37,382 nucleotides of DNA, taken from positions 1-37,382 of the forward strand of contig NZ_LGHK01000197.1 of the NCBI RefSeq assembly GCF_001908235.1. Reading direction: 5' to 3'. The stretch is from Bradyrhizobium sp. NAS96.2. Lineage in GTDB: Bacteria; Pseudomonadota; Alphaproteobacteria; Rhizobiales; Xanthobacteraceae. Positions 1 through 7,642 of the stretch are shown here, one piece after another; the first letter of the stretch is position 1, and every line of letters starts with the position of its first letter. A model generated the notes under the pieces. That model did not search any database. It was not told where the DNA came from and saw nothing but the letters and a program-made list of their open reading frames with translations. Made by a program: the position numbers and the translations under genes.

Positions 1-2
1 TG

Positions 3-503
3 GCGTTGTCGGCCTGGTGGCTCGCGGCCGACGCATTGCGCGGCAAGCCTGCGCTCGCAGCCGGCCTCGGCGTGGTCAGAAGCGAGCTGTGGCTGCGTGA
101 CGGCTGGAGCGAATTGCAGACCTCGCCCGAGACGGCCGAAGCCGCCTTCACGCGTGCGCTTCGGCTCTCGCCGATGGACGCCGGCGCCTGGTTCGGTCTC
201 GCCTCGGCCACCGGGCGGTTCGATTGGCTGAACCCGACCGCATCGAAGGCGCTGAAAATGTCCTACTACACCGGCTTCAACCGCAGCGACCTGATTGCGC
301 CGCGCCTGCTCCTGCTGGCGCAGGTCGATACCACGCGCGATGTGGAACTGGTCGATCTGCTGCAGCGGCAGATCCGCCTGATCCTGACCCGCGCGCCGGA
401 GCTGAAGGGCGCGATCGGCCAGGCCTATCGCGTGGCGACCGACGCCAACCGGCGCATCATCGAGGCGCAATTCAAGGACGCCAACCAGAGCCTTCCGGAG
501 TAA
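3..503 (+). CDS. TPR-like protein of a polysaccharide locus (5' end outside window)
   Basis: The reading frame is open to the left edge, so the N-terminus is missing; 166 codons and the stop TAA at 501-503 are visible. The TTG near the edge has no reason to be the true start. The visible part is alpha-helical. It has one recognisable tetratricopeptide-like unit, roughly residues 35-65, with the pattern AEAAFTRALRLSPMDAGAWF, in which a small-residue helix is followed by a P-x-D-A turn. The start of the fragment is hydrophobic and may be the end of a membrane anchor. It converges on the sugar-phosphate transferase that follows. Such TPR proteins often sit in exopolysaccharide clusters, where they may scaffold polymerisation or export. 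That role is inferred from context only. The tail (last 60 residues) resembles nothing I can name. Confidence 0.7.
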   Translation, partial: ALSAWWLAADALRGKPALAAGLGVVRSELWLRDGWSELQTSPETAEAAFTRALRLSPMDAGAWFGLASATGRFDWLNPTASKALKMSYYTGFNRSDLIAPRLLLLAQVDTTRDVELVDLLQRQIRLILTRAPELKGAIGQAYRVATDANRRIIEAQFKDANQSLPE

Positions 504-558
504 GGCGCGCCGGCACCCGGGTGGCCGCCGGATGCCAGGCCGTCACGACGTCCGGCCG

Positions 559-2007
559 TCAGACACCCTTGTGCCGCAGCACCGCGCCGACCGTGCGCAG
601 CAGGATGCGCAGGTCGAGCACGAAGCTCCAGCTCTTGATGTAGATCAGGTCGTGCGCGACGCGCAGCTGCATGTCCTCGATCGCGGGCGTCGCCCCGCGC
701 AATCCCTGCACCTGGGCGAGACCGGTGATGCCGGGCTTGACGTGCTGACGCTGCGCGTAGCTCGCGATCAGTTTCGAATATTTGTCGTCATGGGCCAGTG
801 CGTGCGGCCGCGGCCCGACCAGCGACATGTCGCCGCGCAGCACGTTCACCAGCTGCGGCAGCTCGTCGATGCTGCGGCGGCGCAGCGTCGCGCCGATCCC
901 GGTCAGCCGTGAATCGTTCGGACGAGCCTGCACGATGACATCGCCATCCTCGAGCACATGCATTGAGCGGAATTTGAGGATGGTGAATTGCTTGCCGTCG
1001 AATCCGTTGCGGCGCTGCCGAAACAGGACCGGCCCCTTGGAGTCGAGCTTGATCGCAATCGCGGTTCCGAGCAGGAGCGGCGCAAACAGCACCAGGAGGC
1101 CGCTCGACGCCACGATGTCGAACAGCCGCTTGCCCGCACGCTCAACCGAGGTGAGCGGCGAGCGCTGCATTTCCAGCGTCGGTATCGGGCCGCTCGCCAC
1201 CATCCGCAGCGCGAGGAATCTCTCCGCGGTCCGATCCGGCAGCAGCCGCACCGGCAGCGGCGACGCCCGCAACTGATCGCAGACGAATTGAATGCGCGGC
1301 TCCTGCTGCCAAGGCATGGCCAAGACGATCTCGTCGGCGCCGCACTCCCGTGCCGCGCGAATGGCCGACGCGACGGCCGCGCGATCGCCTTCGTCGTCGG
1401 ACTGGCCGGACAGCTGAATCCGCCGCACCTCGCTGAGGCCGAAATCGCGCAGCAGGTTCGATTGCCGCACCCGGGACAATTCGTCCGCCATCCCGACTAC
1501 GACCGCGCGGCGGGTCGCCAGCATGCCGCGATCGATCGCACGTTGCAGCGGCGCCTGCAGCAGCATCCGTCCGGCCACCAGCCCGAGGCCACCGATCAGG
1601 CCGAATGAGATCACCGATCCGCGCGAGACGCCGGAGCCGACCTTCAGGAGGAAGATAATCAGGGTCATCAGCAGGACGACCAGCAGCCATCCGCCGAGCA
1701 GGCTGCTCCAGCGCCGGTCGAGGCCGGCCAGCACCTGCGCATTGTAGAGGCCCTGCGACTTCGCCACGAACATGTGAAGGATGGCGGCGAGGACCCCGAT
1801 CCCTAGAAAACCCTCGAAGCTGTTGCTATAAACTGTGTGGTAGTAGAACAGATGATAGGCCGCGCCGCCGATGATGCTGGAGAGCACGACGATGATCATC
1901 TCGAAGGCGACGGCAAACGCTTCGAGCGAGGCAAACGCAAACGCAACCGAGAAGGCGCCGAAGTTAACCGGTACCTTCGCTAATCGAGCGTCCGAAAGGT
2001 CGGTCAT
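559..2007 (-). CDS. Undecaprenyl-phosphate sugar-1-phosphate transferase (WcaJ/ExoY type)
   Basis: This 482-aa polyisoprenyl-phosphate hexose-1-phosphate transferase would start exopolysaccharide repeat-unit assembly at the inner membrane by moving a hexose-1-phosphate (commonly glucose or galactose) from UDP-sugar to undecaprenyl phosphate. The N-terminal half has several hydrophobic segments (about residues 30-50, 65-85, 100-125, 130-150) and then a soluble CoA-binding-like region. The bacterial sugar transferase domain fills residues 291-482. Its hallmarks are visible: the AGKRLFD start with a re-entrant hydrophobic helix, KFRSMH at 345-350, a basic RRRSIDELPQL stretch near 376-386, VGPRP at 397-401 and KPGITGLAQV near 424-433. 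The length fits the long WcaJ-like class, not the short ExoY class. The start is an ATG with a weak Shine-Dalgarno. Sugar specificity cannot be read from sequence. Confidence 0.93.
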   Translation of the reverse strand: MTDLSDARLAKVPVNFGAFSVAFAFASLEAFAVAFEMIIVVLSSIIGGAAYHLFYYHTVYSNSFEGFLGIGVLAAILHMFVAKSQGLYNAQVLAGLDRRWSSLLGGWLLVVLLMTLIIFLLKVGSGVSRGSVISFGLIGGLGLVAGRMLLQAPLQRAIDRGMLATRRAVVVGMADELSRVRQSNLLRDFGLSEVRRIQLSGQSDDEGDRAAVASAIRAARECGADEIVLAMPWQQEPRIQFVCDQLRASPLPVRLLPDRTAERFLALRMVASGPIPTLEMQRSPLTSVERAGKRLFDIVASSGLLVLFAPLLLGTAIAIKLDSKGPVLFRQRRNGFDGKQFTILKFRSMHVLEDGDVIVQARPNDSRLTGIGATLRRRSIDELPQLVNVLRGDMSLVGPRPHALAHDDKYSKLIASYAQRQHVKPGITGLAQVQGLRGATPAIEDMQLRVAHDLIYIKSWSFVLDLRILLRTVGAVLRHKGV

Positions 2008-2013
2008 CGGGAA

Positions 2014-2029
2014 TTAACATTCGTGTTAA
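2014..2029. promoter_or_regulatory. Short palindrome TTAACA-N4-TGTTAA upstream of the sugar transferase
   Basis: A perfect 6-bp inverted repeat with a TTCG spacer lies 7 bp upstream of the transferase start. Its location between divergent genes suits an operator or promoter element, and the TTCG loop would also make a stable RNA tetraloop. No binding protein can be assigned. It is not a CtrA full site, because its TTAA halves are 8, not 7, bp apart. Confidence 0.35.
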
Positions 2030-2050
2030 CAATTCATATGTTTCATATCA

Positions 2051-2078
2051 GGCAGGTCGTGAGCTCGCAAGACCTGCC
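2051..2078. promoter_or_regulatory. 8-bp inverted repeat GGCAGGTC/GACCTGCC upstream of the 101-aa gene
   Basis: Perfect 8-bp arms at 2051-2058 and 2071-2078 are separated by 12 bp, ending 24 bp before the ATG at 2103. It could be an operator for the divergent pair or a hairpin in the 5' leader of the small gene. No T-tract follows, so a terminator is unlikely. Confidence 0.35.
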
Positions 2079-2102
2079 GGCAATATCAGGCAGAGAGCGT
2101 CC

Positions 2103-2408
2103 ATGAGTTCAACGGCTGGCGAAACCGAGGCCGCGCTGGTGGCCCTCCTCCACTTGATCCGCCTGATGGGCGCCGAGCTCGTCGCAGGCCAGCACCGCGA
2201 CGACGTCGAGGTACTGGTCAAGGCGGTCGAAACAAAGCTGCGATCGGCCCGTTTTCCGGGCGAAATGCCGAATCAGGACATCGTCAAAGGTCTGGATCTC
2301 GCCGAGGCGAGGCTGCGTCCGATCCTCGAGGAGCTGCGCGCACGATCAGAGAAGGCGCATCTGAGCGACCAGCTGCTGCTGGCGCCCAGGCCTTCACGTA
2401 TCCATTAA
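2103..2408 (+). CDS. Hypothetical 101-aa helical protein
   Basis: I do not recognise a family. The product is a soluble, mostly alpha-helical protein with no signal peptide or cysteines. The regular spacing of Leu/Val/Ala through residues 8-85 suggests two or three amphipathic helices. The ATG follows a weak purine-rich stretch (AGAGAG) at suitable distance, and third-position GC matches the neighbouring genes, which argues that it is translated. It is divergent from the sugar transferase across a 95-bp region holding two palindromes, and converges on the small zipper gene at 2426-2800. Its function is unknown. Confidence 0.6.
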   Translation: MSSTAGETEAALVALLHLIRLMGAELVAGQHRDDVEVLVKAVETKLRSARFPGEMPNQDIVKGLDLAEARLRPILEELRARSEKAHLSDQLLLAPRPSRIH

Positions 2409-2425
2409 CAACGGATCAGCTTTGG

Positions 2426-2800
2426 TCAGCTCTGGACTTCACCACGGCGGGGTAAACCGCTCCCGCCGCCGGACCTGAGCGCAAGCTTCTCCTCGATCTT
2501 CATTTTCTCGAGCAGCAGATCGGTCACGATCCGGCGCAACCGTTCATTTTCCAGCCGCAATTCGTCAATACGGTTGTGAACGTGGGGGATCCCATCTCGA
2601 TCATCGGTGCGAGCGGCGAGTTCGGTCACAGTACCATTCGCCTGGTGGCCGCGTGCGGCCTCCTGCTTGCGCCAGCGGTGAAATGTCATCACGCTAACGC
2701 CCAGCACCTTGCACGCTTGGGCTTGTGACTGCCCCCGCGCCATGAGTTCCTCGGCCTGTTTGACCTTGGAACTGATCTCGTCAGTTGAATGACGCCTCAT
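2426..2800 (-). CDS. Solo IS3 OrfA-like helix-turn-helix/leucine-zipper protein
   Basis: This 124-aa protein has the two parts of an IS3-family transposase OrfA without any OrfB. Residues 5-50 form a helix-turn-helix of the HTH_Tnp_1 kind (EISSKVKQAEELMARG, then QACKVLGVSVMTFHRWRKQ). Residues 78-108 form a zipper with the pattern ENERLRRIVTDLLLEK, very close to the OrfA oligomerisation zipper. No inverted repeats, OrfB or frameshift signal lie next to it, so this is not a working insertion sequence. It is either a leftover fragment or a domesticated DNA-binding protein. Two smaller proteins within 1.3 kb carry degenerate versions of the same zipper. The C-terminal tail after the zipper is glycine- and arginine-rich. 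Confidence 0.7.
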   Translation of the reverse strand: MRRHSTDEISSKVKQAEELMARGQSQAQACKVLGVSVMTFHRWRKQEAARGHQANGTVTELAARTDDRDGIPHVHNRIDELRLENERLRRIVTDLLLEKMKIEEKLALRSGGGSGLPRRGEVQS

Positions 2801-3466
2801 TGGTCATCTCATTGCCCCCTAGATTAGCAATCATCGCATGGCCTATAAGCTATGTAAATGCAACAGGAAATTCAAATTGAGGATTTCCCGGGGGTCTTTC
2901 GGGAGCCTCGAACTTGCCGTCGGTAACGCTGCATTTTGCGAAGAAACGCCGAAGCCGCAAGGTATTTACCGAAATAAATGAGCAATATTCCCGCGCCCGA
3001 CCGACCTCACAGGAAAAGTTATACGACTTTCTGTGTATGAGAATTTGATCTGGATAACTGGCGCACCGTTTGCATTCCGAATGAGAAGCAAATGAGAACA
3101 TCCAATCGGTCCATCGACAGATTGTGAGTGCACCATGCCTCTCCGCGATAGTTGCGCTGCCGGCCGAGCGAGAGTTTCACAAAATTCTAACAAATTAATC
3201 CCGCGACCTTCGCGTCCGGTAGCTTGCGGGCGCGCTCGCGCAGCGGTAGTTACTAAGACGTTAGGCATCATGAGAGTTTCAACATATTTGAGGATTATTT
3301 TCACGAGACCTAACACTCATAGCTCGATCCGCGAATTATCAATTAAGCGCTTTGCCACCCGAGGCCATCAGGCGGAACCACGACCGCCGGATCATCTGCG
3401 AACTATTCTGTGCTGACGCTTGTCAGGGCCAGCCCCTGATCAACACTTTTTGCGAGGATCGACACT
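2801..3466. other. Gene-free interval of lower GC
   Basis: I see no convincing gene in these 666 bases. Frames open here lack Shine-Dalgarno sequences and normal codon use for this genome. The stretch is clearly more AT-rich than its surroundings, particularly 3180-3350. It must hold the promoters of the minus-strand gene at 2426-2800 and the plus-strand gene at 3467. No terminator or strong repeat is evident. Confidence 0.5.
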
Positions 3467-3655
3467 ATGGCGCGTCTCAAGGTCTTCGAGGGGAAGCAAT
3501 CCGCGTCGAGCGAGGCGACCGACGCCCTGGAACGGCTCGTCGCGGAGAATTCCGAGCTCCGGCATACCGCCGTCGAGCTGGTCCTGCAGACCTGGATCCT
3601 GCGCGAGCGCCTGTCCGATGTCGTGGCGCACAAACCGGTGCGGCAAGAGCACTGA
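3467..3655 (+). CDS. 62-aa zipper protein, OrfA-zipper-like
   Basis: This small protein is essentially one coiled coil. Residues 20-52 contain RLVAENSELRHTAVELVLQ followed by WILRERLSDV. Aligned without gaps to the zipper of the protein at 2426-2800, it keeps the Asn after Glu, the following L-R pair, the L-x-L five residues later and the terminal R/E-E position. A GAGGA Shine-Dalgarno at proper spacing precedes the ATG, which supports real translation. It has no DNA-binding helix-turn-helix, so it could act only by pairing with another zipper. Partnering with the 2426-2800 product is inference. The alternative is an eroded transposase fragment. Confidence 0.55.
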   Translation: MARLKVFEGKQSASSEATDALERLVAENSELRHTAVELVLQTWILRERLSDVVAHKPVRQEH

Positions 3656-3841
3656 CCCAGACACGAACCTCAACGCAGACGTGTCGCGGACGCCGACAGG
3701 CGGCCCGCAGCGCAATCGGCCGCCAATCCACACCTCAATCTTAAATTGAGCTATCCGCGAGCATGGGCAAGCCGACACCCTCGCCGGGCCGGCGCGGAAG
3801 TGGTGGTGGCAATTGCGCGGTGAGAAATTCGCGGACGAACG

Positions 3842-4051
3842 TCAGCGATGAACCCGGCGCAGCGCAGCGCGCGGGGTGGCCTGCTCACGCGATACACCGA
3901 ACGAGCGCGACGCAACCGGGCGCTCGTGAATTTCACGCAGCTCAGCGATATCCAACATCAGCGCAACGACCTCGTTGCGCAGCGATTGGTTGGTCGCGAG
4001 CAACGCCTCTTCGATCGGCTGATGCAAATGTTGGATCTTGTGCTGCTTCAT
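3842..4051 (-). CDS. 69-aa zipper protein, OrfA-zipper-like
   Basis: A second small coiled-coil protein faces the 62-aa one. Residues 13-42 read EEALLATNQSLRNEVVALML and continue DIAELREIHE. The same register of N-x-x-L-R, five residues, L-x-L, then E near the end is shared with the proteins at 2426-2800 and 3467-3655. A GAGGG Shine-Dalgarno lies 6 bases upstream of the ATG. The C-terminal third is basic (many Arg) and may be disordered or bind nucleic acid. Its function is unknown. Because it converges on the 62-aa gene it is not in one operon with it. Confidence 0.5.
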   Translation of the reverse strand: MKQHKIQHLHQPIEEALLATNQSLRNEVVALMLDIAELREIHERPVASRSFGVSREQATPRAALRRVHR

Positions 4052-4888
4052 GGCGTGCCCTCGCTCTGCGGTTAAGGGTATGAGCGATGTGATTGAAGTT
4101 TCGATGACAGAGTTGGATCGCGCACATGGAAGGCGGTTAATGGGGCAGGTTTGCGACCAACGTTACACTGACCGAAATTTTTCCAATTTGGTTCCACAAC
4201 CTGATCGCGAAAGGTTTAATCGATGGCCGTATTGTGTCGCTGCGATGGGATGTCGACGGCGGCGATGCGACACGCGGCCAAACAGCGCAGCTGACGCCGA
4301 CCGCGGGGCGCGACCAAGAGCATGAAATCATTTGACGATCATTGAACGCAGCAATCGCGGGTGAAGCCGGCGGAACATCTGCGGGCTATCACAATGTCGC
4401 CGCGTCAAAGGCCGGTGGCTTCAAGCGATGTTCCAGCCTCGAACCAGATATTCCACCAACGACGACATGCACACACTAAATCTGCTGCGCTCAACCAATC
4501 GGATTCGCGCAGCGCATATCAGGTTGAACCGAGCGGCATAGATGCAGCGACTGACGCCGCCATCTGCGCCGATCGCAAAATGTTTCGAACCGTTACCGAC
4601 ATCGAGGCGCCGCGGACATCGGCGCTCTGATCGGCCCTGACGATGAGATGGAAAGATTCAACGCTTCACGCTCGATCGCGCAAGAGATTCGCCTCGACCT
4701 CGGCCAAACACGACAATGCTATTCTAATTCAAAGTGGATGACGCCGACGCGTTTAGGCTTCAGTGGAAGGAGCAAACCGCTTCGCGCTTCTCTCGCATGC
4801 GCTCGGCACGATCATCGCAGCGAACAGCCGGTCGTGCCATCAATCGCCATAAGCATCGCTAATTGGCGACGCGCGTCGTGATCCCGCG
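4052..4888. other. Interval without an intact gene; possible eroded coding pieces
   Basis: No frame here has both a start with Shine-Dalgarno and normal codon use. One stretch, 4141-4335 on the plus strand, is open for 64 codons and reads like protein (for example EIFPIWFHNLIAKGLIDG) but has no start codon and follows a stop. Further protein-like pieces appear in other frames at about 4340-4480 and 4500-4630. This fits a decayed gene with several frameshifts, but I cannot name its family. Confidence 0.35.
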
Positions 4889-5143
4889 CTATTTCGATTT
4901 GGGAGACGTGTCGTCGTCCATTTTGCCACCATTGGTGACGCACTTGTTGAAATAGTCGCGCTGATCCTTCGCGCCGCCCCTCGCGCTGCCGGAAGCGGGA
5001 TTGCCGGGCTGTCGCGGCGGAAATGCCCGCGCGACCAGAGCATCGCAGGCGCGTGCGACCTGGACGTCGATCGCGTGCGCCGGAGCGATCGCGCCTGACA
5101 CGATCATGGCTGAAGCAACGGCAAAACCACTGATAACTCTCAT
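4889..5143 (-). CDS. Small secreted/periplasmic protein
   Basis: The product is an 84-aa pre-protein. I chose the ATG at 5143 because GGAG lies 7 bases upstream and the protein then begins with a standard Sec signal peptide: MRVISGF, a hydrophobic core, and a cleavage site after AHA near residue 24. A longer frame to 5203 would bury the signal. The mature part (about 60 aa) has two cysteines that could form one disulfide, an Arg/Pro/Gly-rich middle and an acidic-then-basic tail, so it is probably flexible. It lies 59 bp downstream of the epimerase in the same direction and may be co-transcribed. I do not recognise the family. Confidence 0.7.
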   Translation of the reverse strand: MRVISGFAVASAMIVSGAIAPAHAIDVQVARACDALVARAFPPRQPGNPASGSARGGAKDQRDYFNKCVTNGGKMDDDTSPKSK

Positions 5144-5202
5144 CGCCACACTCCGTTCCACGCCGCGCAAGTTTTTCTCGAGCCTGGATCTAGAGGAGCG
5201 CA

Positions 5203-6228
5203 TTATTTCCGGTCGACGTCGTGATAAGCCCGATACCAGTCGACAAATCTGGCAATGCCGTCCTCGATCCGCGTCTGCGGCCGGAAGCCGATGTCGCGCT
5301 CCAGATCGGAGACATCGGCCGATGTCTCAAGGACATCCCCTGGTTGCATCGGCAGCAACTGCTTTTCGGCCTGGCGGCCGAAGCCCTGCTCGAGCAGCGC
5401 CACCACATGCATCAGTTCTTCGGGCCTGCTGTTACCGATATTGTAGACGCGCCACGGCGCCTTGCTCGACCCCGGATCGGGATGCGCTCCCGACCAGTTG
5501 GCGTCGCCCGCGGGCGCGCGGCCGATCAGCCGCACCATCGCCTCGACCACGTCATCGACATAAGTGAAGTCGCGCCGCATGTTGCCGTTGTTGAACAGCT
5601 GGATCGGCTTCCCCTTGGTGATCGCGTCCGCGAACGCGTAGAGCGCCATGTCGGGCCGATACCAGGTCCCGTATACGGTGAAGAACCGCAGCCCCGTCGT
5701 CGGGATGCGATAGAGGTGGCTATAGGAATGGGCGAGCAGCTCGTTGGCCTTCTTCGTCGCCGCATACAGGCTGACCGGATGATCGACATTGTCGTGGATC
5801 GAGAACGGCAGCTTGGTATTGGCGCCGTAGACCGACGACGAGGACGCAAACAGCAGATGCTTGCACGCCGTGTGCCGGCAGCCCTCGAGGATGTTGAGGA
5901 AGCCCTCCAGGTTGGAATCCACATAGGCATGCGGGTTCTGCAGCGAGTAGCGCACGCCGGCCTGGGCCGCGAGATGCACCACGGCCTCGAAGCGATAGCG
6001 CTCGAACAGCGCCTTCATCCCGGCGCGGTCGGCAAGATCGAGCTCGAGGAAGGTGAAACCCCGGTGCTGCTTGAGCAGATCGAGCCGCGCGCGCTTGAGC
6101 GCCGGGTCGTAATACTGGTTCAGGTTGTCGATGCCGATGACCGGCTGCCCTGCCCGCAGCAAATGCTCCGCCAGGTGAAAGCCGATGAAGCCGGCGCAGC
6201 CCGTGACGAGTAGATTGCCTGCGATCAC
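5203..6228 (-). CDS. UDP-glucuronate 4-epimerase-like NAD-dependent epimerase
   Basis: This is an extended short-chain dehydrogenase/reductase of about 341 aa, expected to interconvert UDP-glucuronate and UDP-galacturonate for exopolysaccharide or lipopolysaccharide. Visible features in order are VTGCAGFIGFHLAEHLL (Rossmann GxxGxxG) at the N-terminus, DNLNQYYDPALKRARL (typical of the glucuronate epimerase subgroup), HLAAQAGVRYS, the catalytic SSSVYG serine and the YAATKK pair (YxxxK), then a YGTWYRPDMA segment where the subgroup usually has YGPWGRPDMA. I chose the GTG at 6228 because AGGCGG precedes it at 6 bases and the Rossmann motif then starts near residue 7. Further upstream GTG starts at 6231 and 6273 are possible. 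The rhizobial homologue is called LpsL. Substrate is inferred from subgroup motifs. Confidence 0.88.
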   Translation of the reverse strand: MIAGNLLVTGCAGFIGFHLAEHLLRAGQPVIGIDNLNQYYDPALKRARLDLLKQHRGFTFLELDLADRAGMKALFERYRFEAVVHLAAQAGVRYSLQNPHAYVDSNLEGFLNILEGCRHTACKHLLFASSSSVYGANTKLPFSIHDNVDHPVSLYAATKKANELLAHSYSHLYRIPTTGLRFFTVYGTWYRPDMALYAFADAITKGKPIQLFNNGNMRRDFTYVDDVVEAMVRLIGRAPAGDANWSGAHPDPGSSKAPWRVYNIGNSRPEELMHVVALLEQGFGRQAEKQLLPMQPGDVLETSADVSDLERDIGFRPQTRIEDGIARFVDWYRAYHDVDRK

Positions 6229-6328
6229 CACGTTCCGCCTGTGCCTTTCGCCTTGCGCCGGACCAGGCCGCACGCGCCGTCAGGCGCGGGCCGCAGCTTC
6301 TGCCTTCGCGTTCCGGCCGCGGGGTGCG

Positions 6329-6745
6329 TCAGATGCTGGCGGCCGCAGGTTTGTAGTCCGGAAAGCGGCTCAGTACCGCGGCCTTCATGAACTTGAAGTG
6401 CGCAATCTCGGTCGCCAGTTCCTTCAGCCGACGCTGGCCGTTGGATATCTCGGCGTCAAACAGGTCTTGATGATAATTGTCAAGCGCCTCGCGTTCCAGA
6501 TATTCGTCGGTGCCGTTGCCCAGCGTTACCGCGGCGCGGGCCAGAACATCGTCGACGCGGCGGCCAAGGCCGGATTGCTCGCTTTCGGCCGCCTGCAACG
6601 CGGCCTCGATCGCGGCCATGATCGATCCGATCCGGGCGCGATCGGTCTCGGCATCGCGCTCGGCCGAGCGTGCCTTGAAACCTTCCTCGCTGCGCCGCGA
6701 CCGGACCAGGTCATGCGCGCGAGCCCGCAAAAACAGCTGAAACAT
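6329..6745 (-). CDS. Hypothetical coiled-coil protein, 138 aa
   Basis: No family is recognised. The protein is highly charged, without signal peptide or membrane segment, and is predicted helical almost throughout. Residues 18-60 are rich in Glu/Arg/Ala with heptad spacing, and residues 85-125 form a second helical region containing NYHQDLFDAEISNGQRRLKEL. Codon use fits the genome. The ATG at 6745 has no clear Shine-Dalgarno, so a slightly internal start is possible. It lies 100 bp upstream of the epimerase in the same direction, at the border of the polysaccharide genes. Confidence 0.6.
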   Translation of the reverse strand: MFQLFLRARAHDLVRSRRSEEGFKARSAERDAETDRARIGSIMAAIEAALQAAESEQSGLGRRVDDVLARAAVTLGNGTDEYLEREALDNYHQDLFDAEISNGQRRLKELATEIAHFKFMKAAVLSRFPDYKPAAASI

Positions 6746-6800
6746 CTGTCAGTATCCGGTTCGGGCCACTCAGGCAGTATCGCTCAAAAATCGCCCGGTC

Positions 6801-7121
6801 TTAGTTAAAAAAGGGTGAATCGCGCTCTTGCCCGGCCCTCAGGTCGGCCTTCCACTTGATCCAGGCCTTGTCGTGCTTGTGATAGAGCTCGAGCCACCGT
6901 CCCTCGACGGCCGACGGCACCGGCTCGGCGCCCAAAGCTTCCCGGTCCAAGGCTTCCCGGTCCAAGGCTTCCCGGTCCCGGCCTTCCCCCTCCAGCACCG
7001 GCAGGGAGGTGTCCAATCCCTCGAACTCCGACGTCTCTTCAAGCGTGAGACCGACCAGCACGCGCCGGCCACTGACGTCGACGACATACCGCCTCGGCGA
7101 ATGCCCCCTGAGATCACTCAT
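6801..7121 (-). CDS. Hypothetical 106-aa protein with a DREAL pentapeptide repeat
   Basis: The start at 7121 gives MSDLRGHSPRRYVVDVSG; a GAGGGA lies upstream at slightly long spacing, whereas the longer frame to 7250 looks non-coding. The N-terminal third (RRYVVDVSGRRVLVGLTLEET) looks like two beta strands. The middle holds three copies of DREAL encoded by a 15-bp tandem repeat. The C-terminal third (RWLELYHKHDKAWIKWKADLR) is helical, with many aromatic and basic residues. No membrane or secretion signal is seen. I recognise no family. Copy number of the repeat may vary between strains. Confidence 0.6.
   Translation of the reverse strand: MSDLRGHSPRRYVVDVSGRRVLVGLTLEETSEFEGLDTSLPVLEGEGRDREALDREALDREALGAEPVPSAVEGRWLELYHKHDKAWIKWKADLRAGQERDSPFFN
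6934..6978. repeat. Three tandem copies of a 15-bp unit inside a gene
   Basis: The unit is AAGGCTTCCCGGTCC on the plus strand. Copies lie at 6934-6948 (one mismatch), 6949-6963 and 6964-6978. Because 15 is divisible by 3, it adds five residues (DREAL) per copy without shifting the frame of the 6801-7121 gene. Confidence 0.9.
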
Positions 7122-7282
7122 GCTGTGCAAGTTCCCTCGCGATCCGCGCAGGCCGACGACAAGACCAGACCGGCACGCGAACCCAGCCTGGCTGCCGCAA
7201 CGAAGACAAGATGACCGATTGCATATCGCCCGCCAACCCCAACCCACCACACTGTCGCGCTACCTCTGTGGAGCTAGCCCCG

Positions 7283-7480
7283 CTAGAACGCGCGGCGCAT
7301 GTGGCCGAAAGTGGAGACCGGCTGTTCCCGCCTCGACGATCGCGCGGCCGGCGGCGCCACATAGGGCGCATAGATCCGATATTGCGCGCGGCGCTTGTGC
7401 GACCGCCACGAGCGCGCGGCGAAGCCGGAGAGGAAGCCGGCGACGAACACCGCGGCAAGAATGAGAACAGGAGAAAGCAT
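7283..7480 (-). CDS. Small single-pass membrane protein, 65 aa
   Basis: The ATG at 7480 begins MLSPVLILAAVFVAGFLSGF, a single N-terminal membrane helix of about 19 residues. A strongly basic segment follows (RSWRSHKRRAQYR), which would keep the tail in the cytoplasm. The remaining 35 residues are polar, with a second basic patch. The Shine-Dalgarno is weak (GGA about 9 bases upstream). A longer in-frame extension to 7600 has no good start. This pattern of one helix plus a basic tail is common among small Bradyrhizobium membrane proteins, and I cannot give a function. Confidence 0.6.
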   Translation of the reverse strand: MLSPVLILAAVFVAGFLSGFAARSWRSHKRRAQYRIYAPYVAPPAARSSRREQPVSTFGHMRRAF

Positions 7481-7642
7481 AACAATCGTCCACGTTAGCC
7501 CCGATGTTATTAACATTCGAAGTTGTGACGACATCATGATTGGGCGCGCCGAAAGAATGTTCAGCCGCTGGAATTTTTGTGCAATCAAACGGCGCAACAA
7601 TGGTCAGGCGCCAACACCGGTTGTTCTCGAGAGATCAACGTC

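Noticed and set aside
2014..2029. A CtrA site upstream of the sugar transferase
   Set aside because: The two TTAA halves are separated by 8 rather than 7 bases and the sequence is better described as a perfect palindrome.
2426..2800. An active IS3-family insertion sequence
   Set aside because: Only an OrfA-like frame is present; no OrfB with DDE motif, no terminal inverted repeats or target duplication could be found around it.
4648..4881. A plus-strand 77-codon frame before the secreted-protein gene
   Set aside because: No Shine-Dalgarno, atypical codon use and no recognisable protein features; it probably belongs to decayed sequence.
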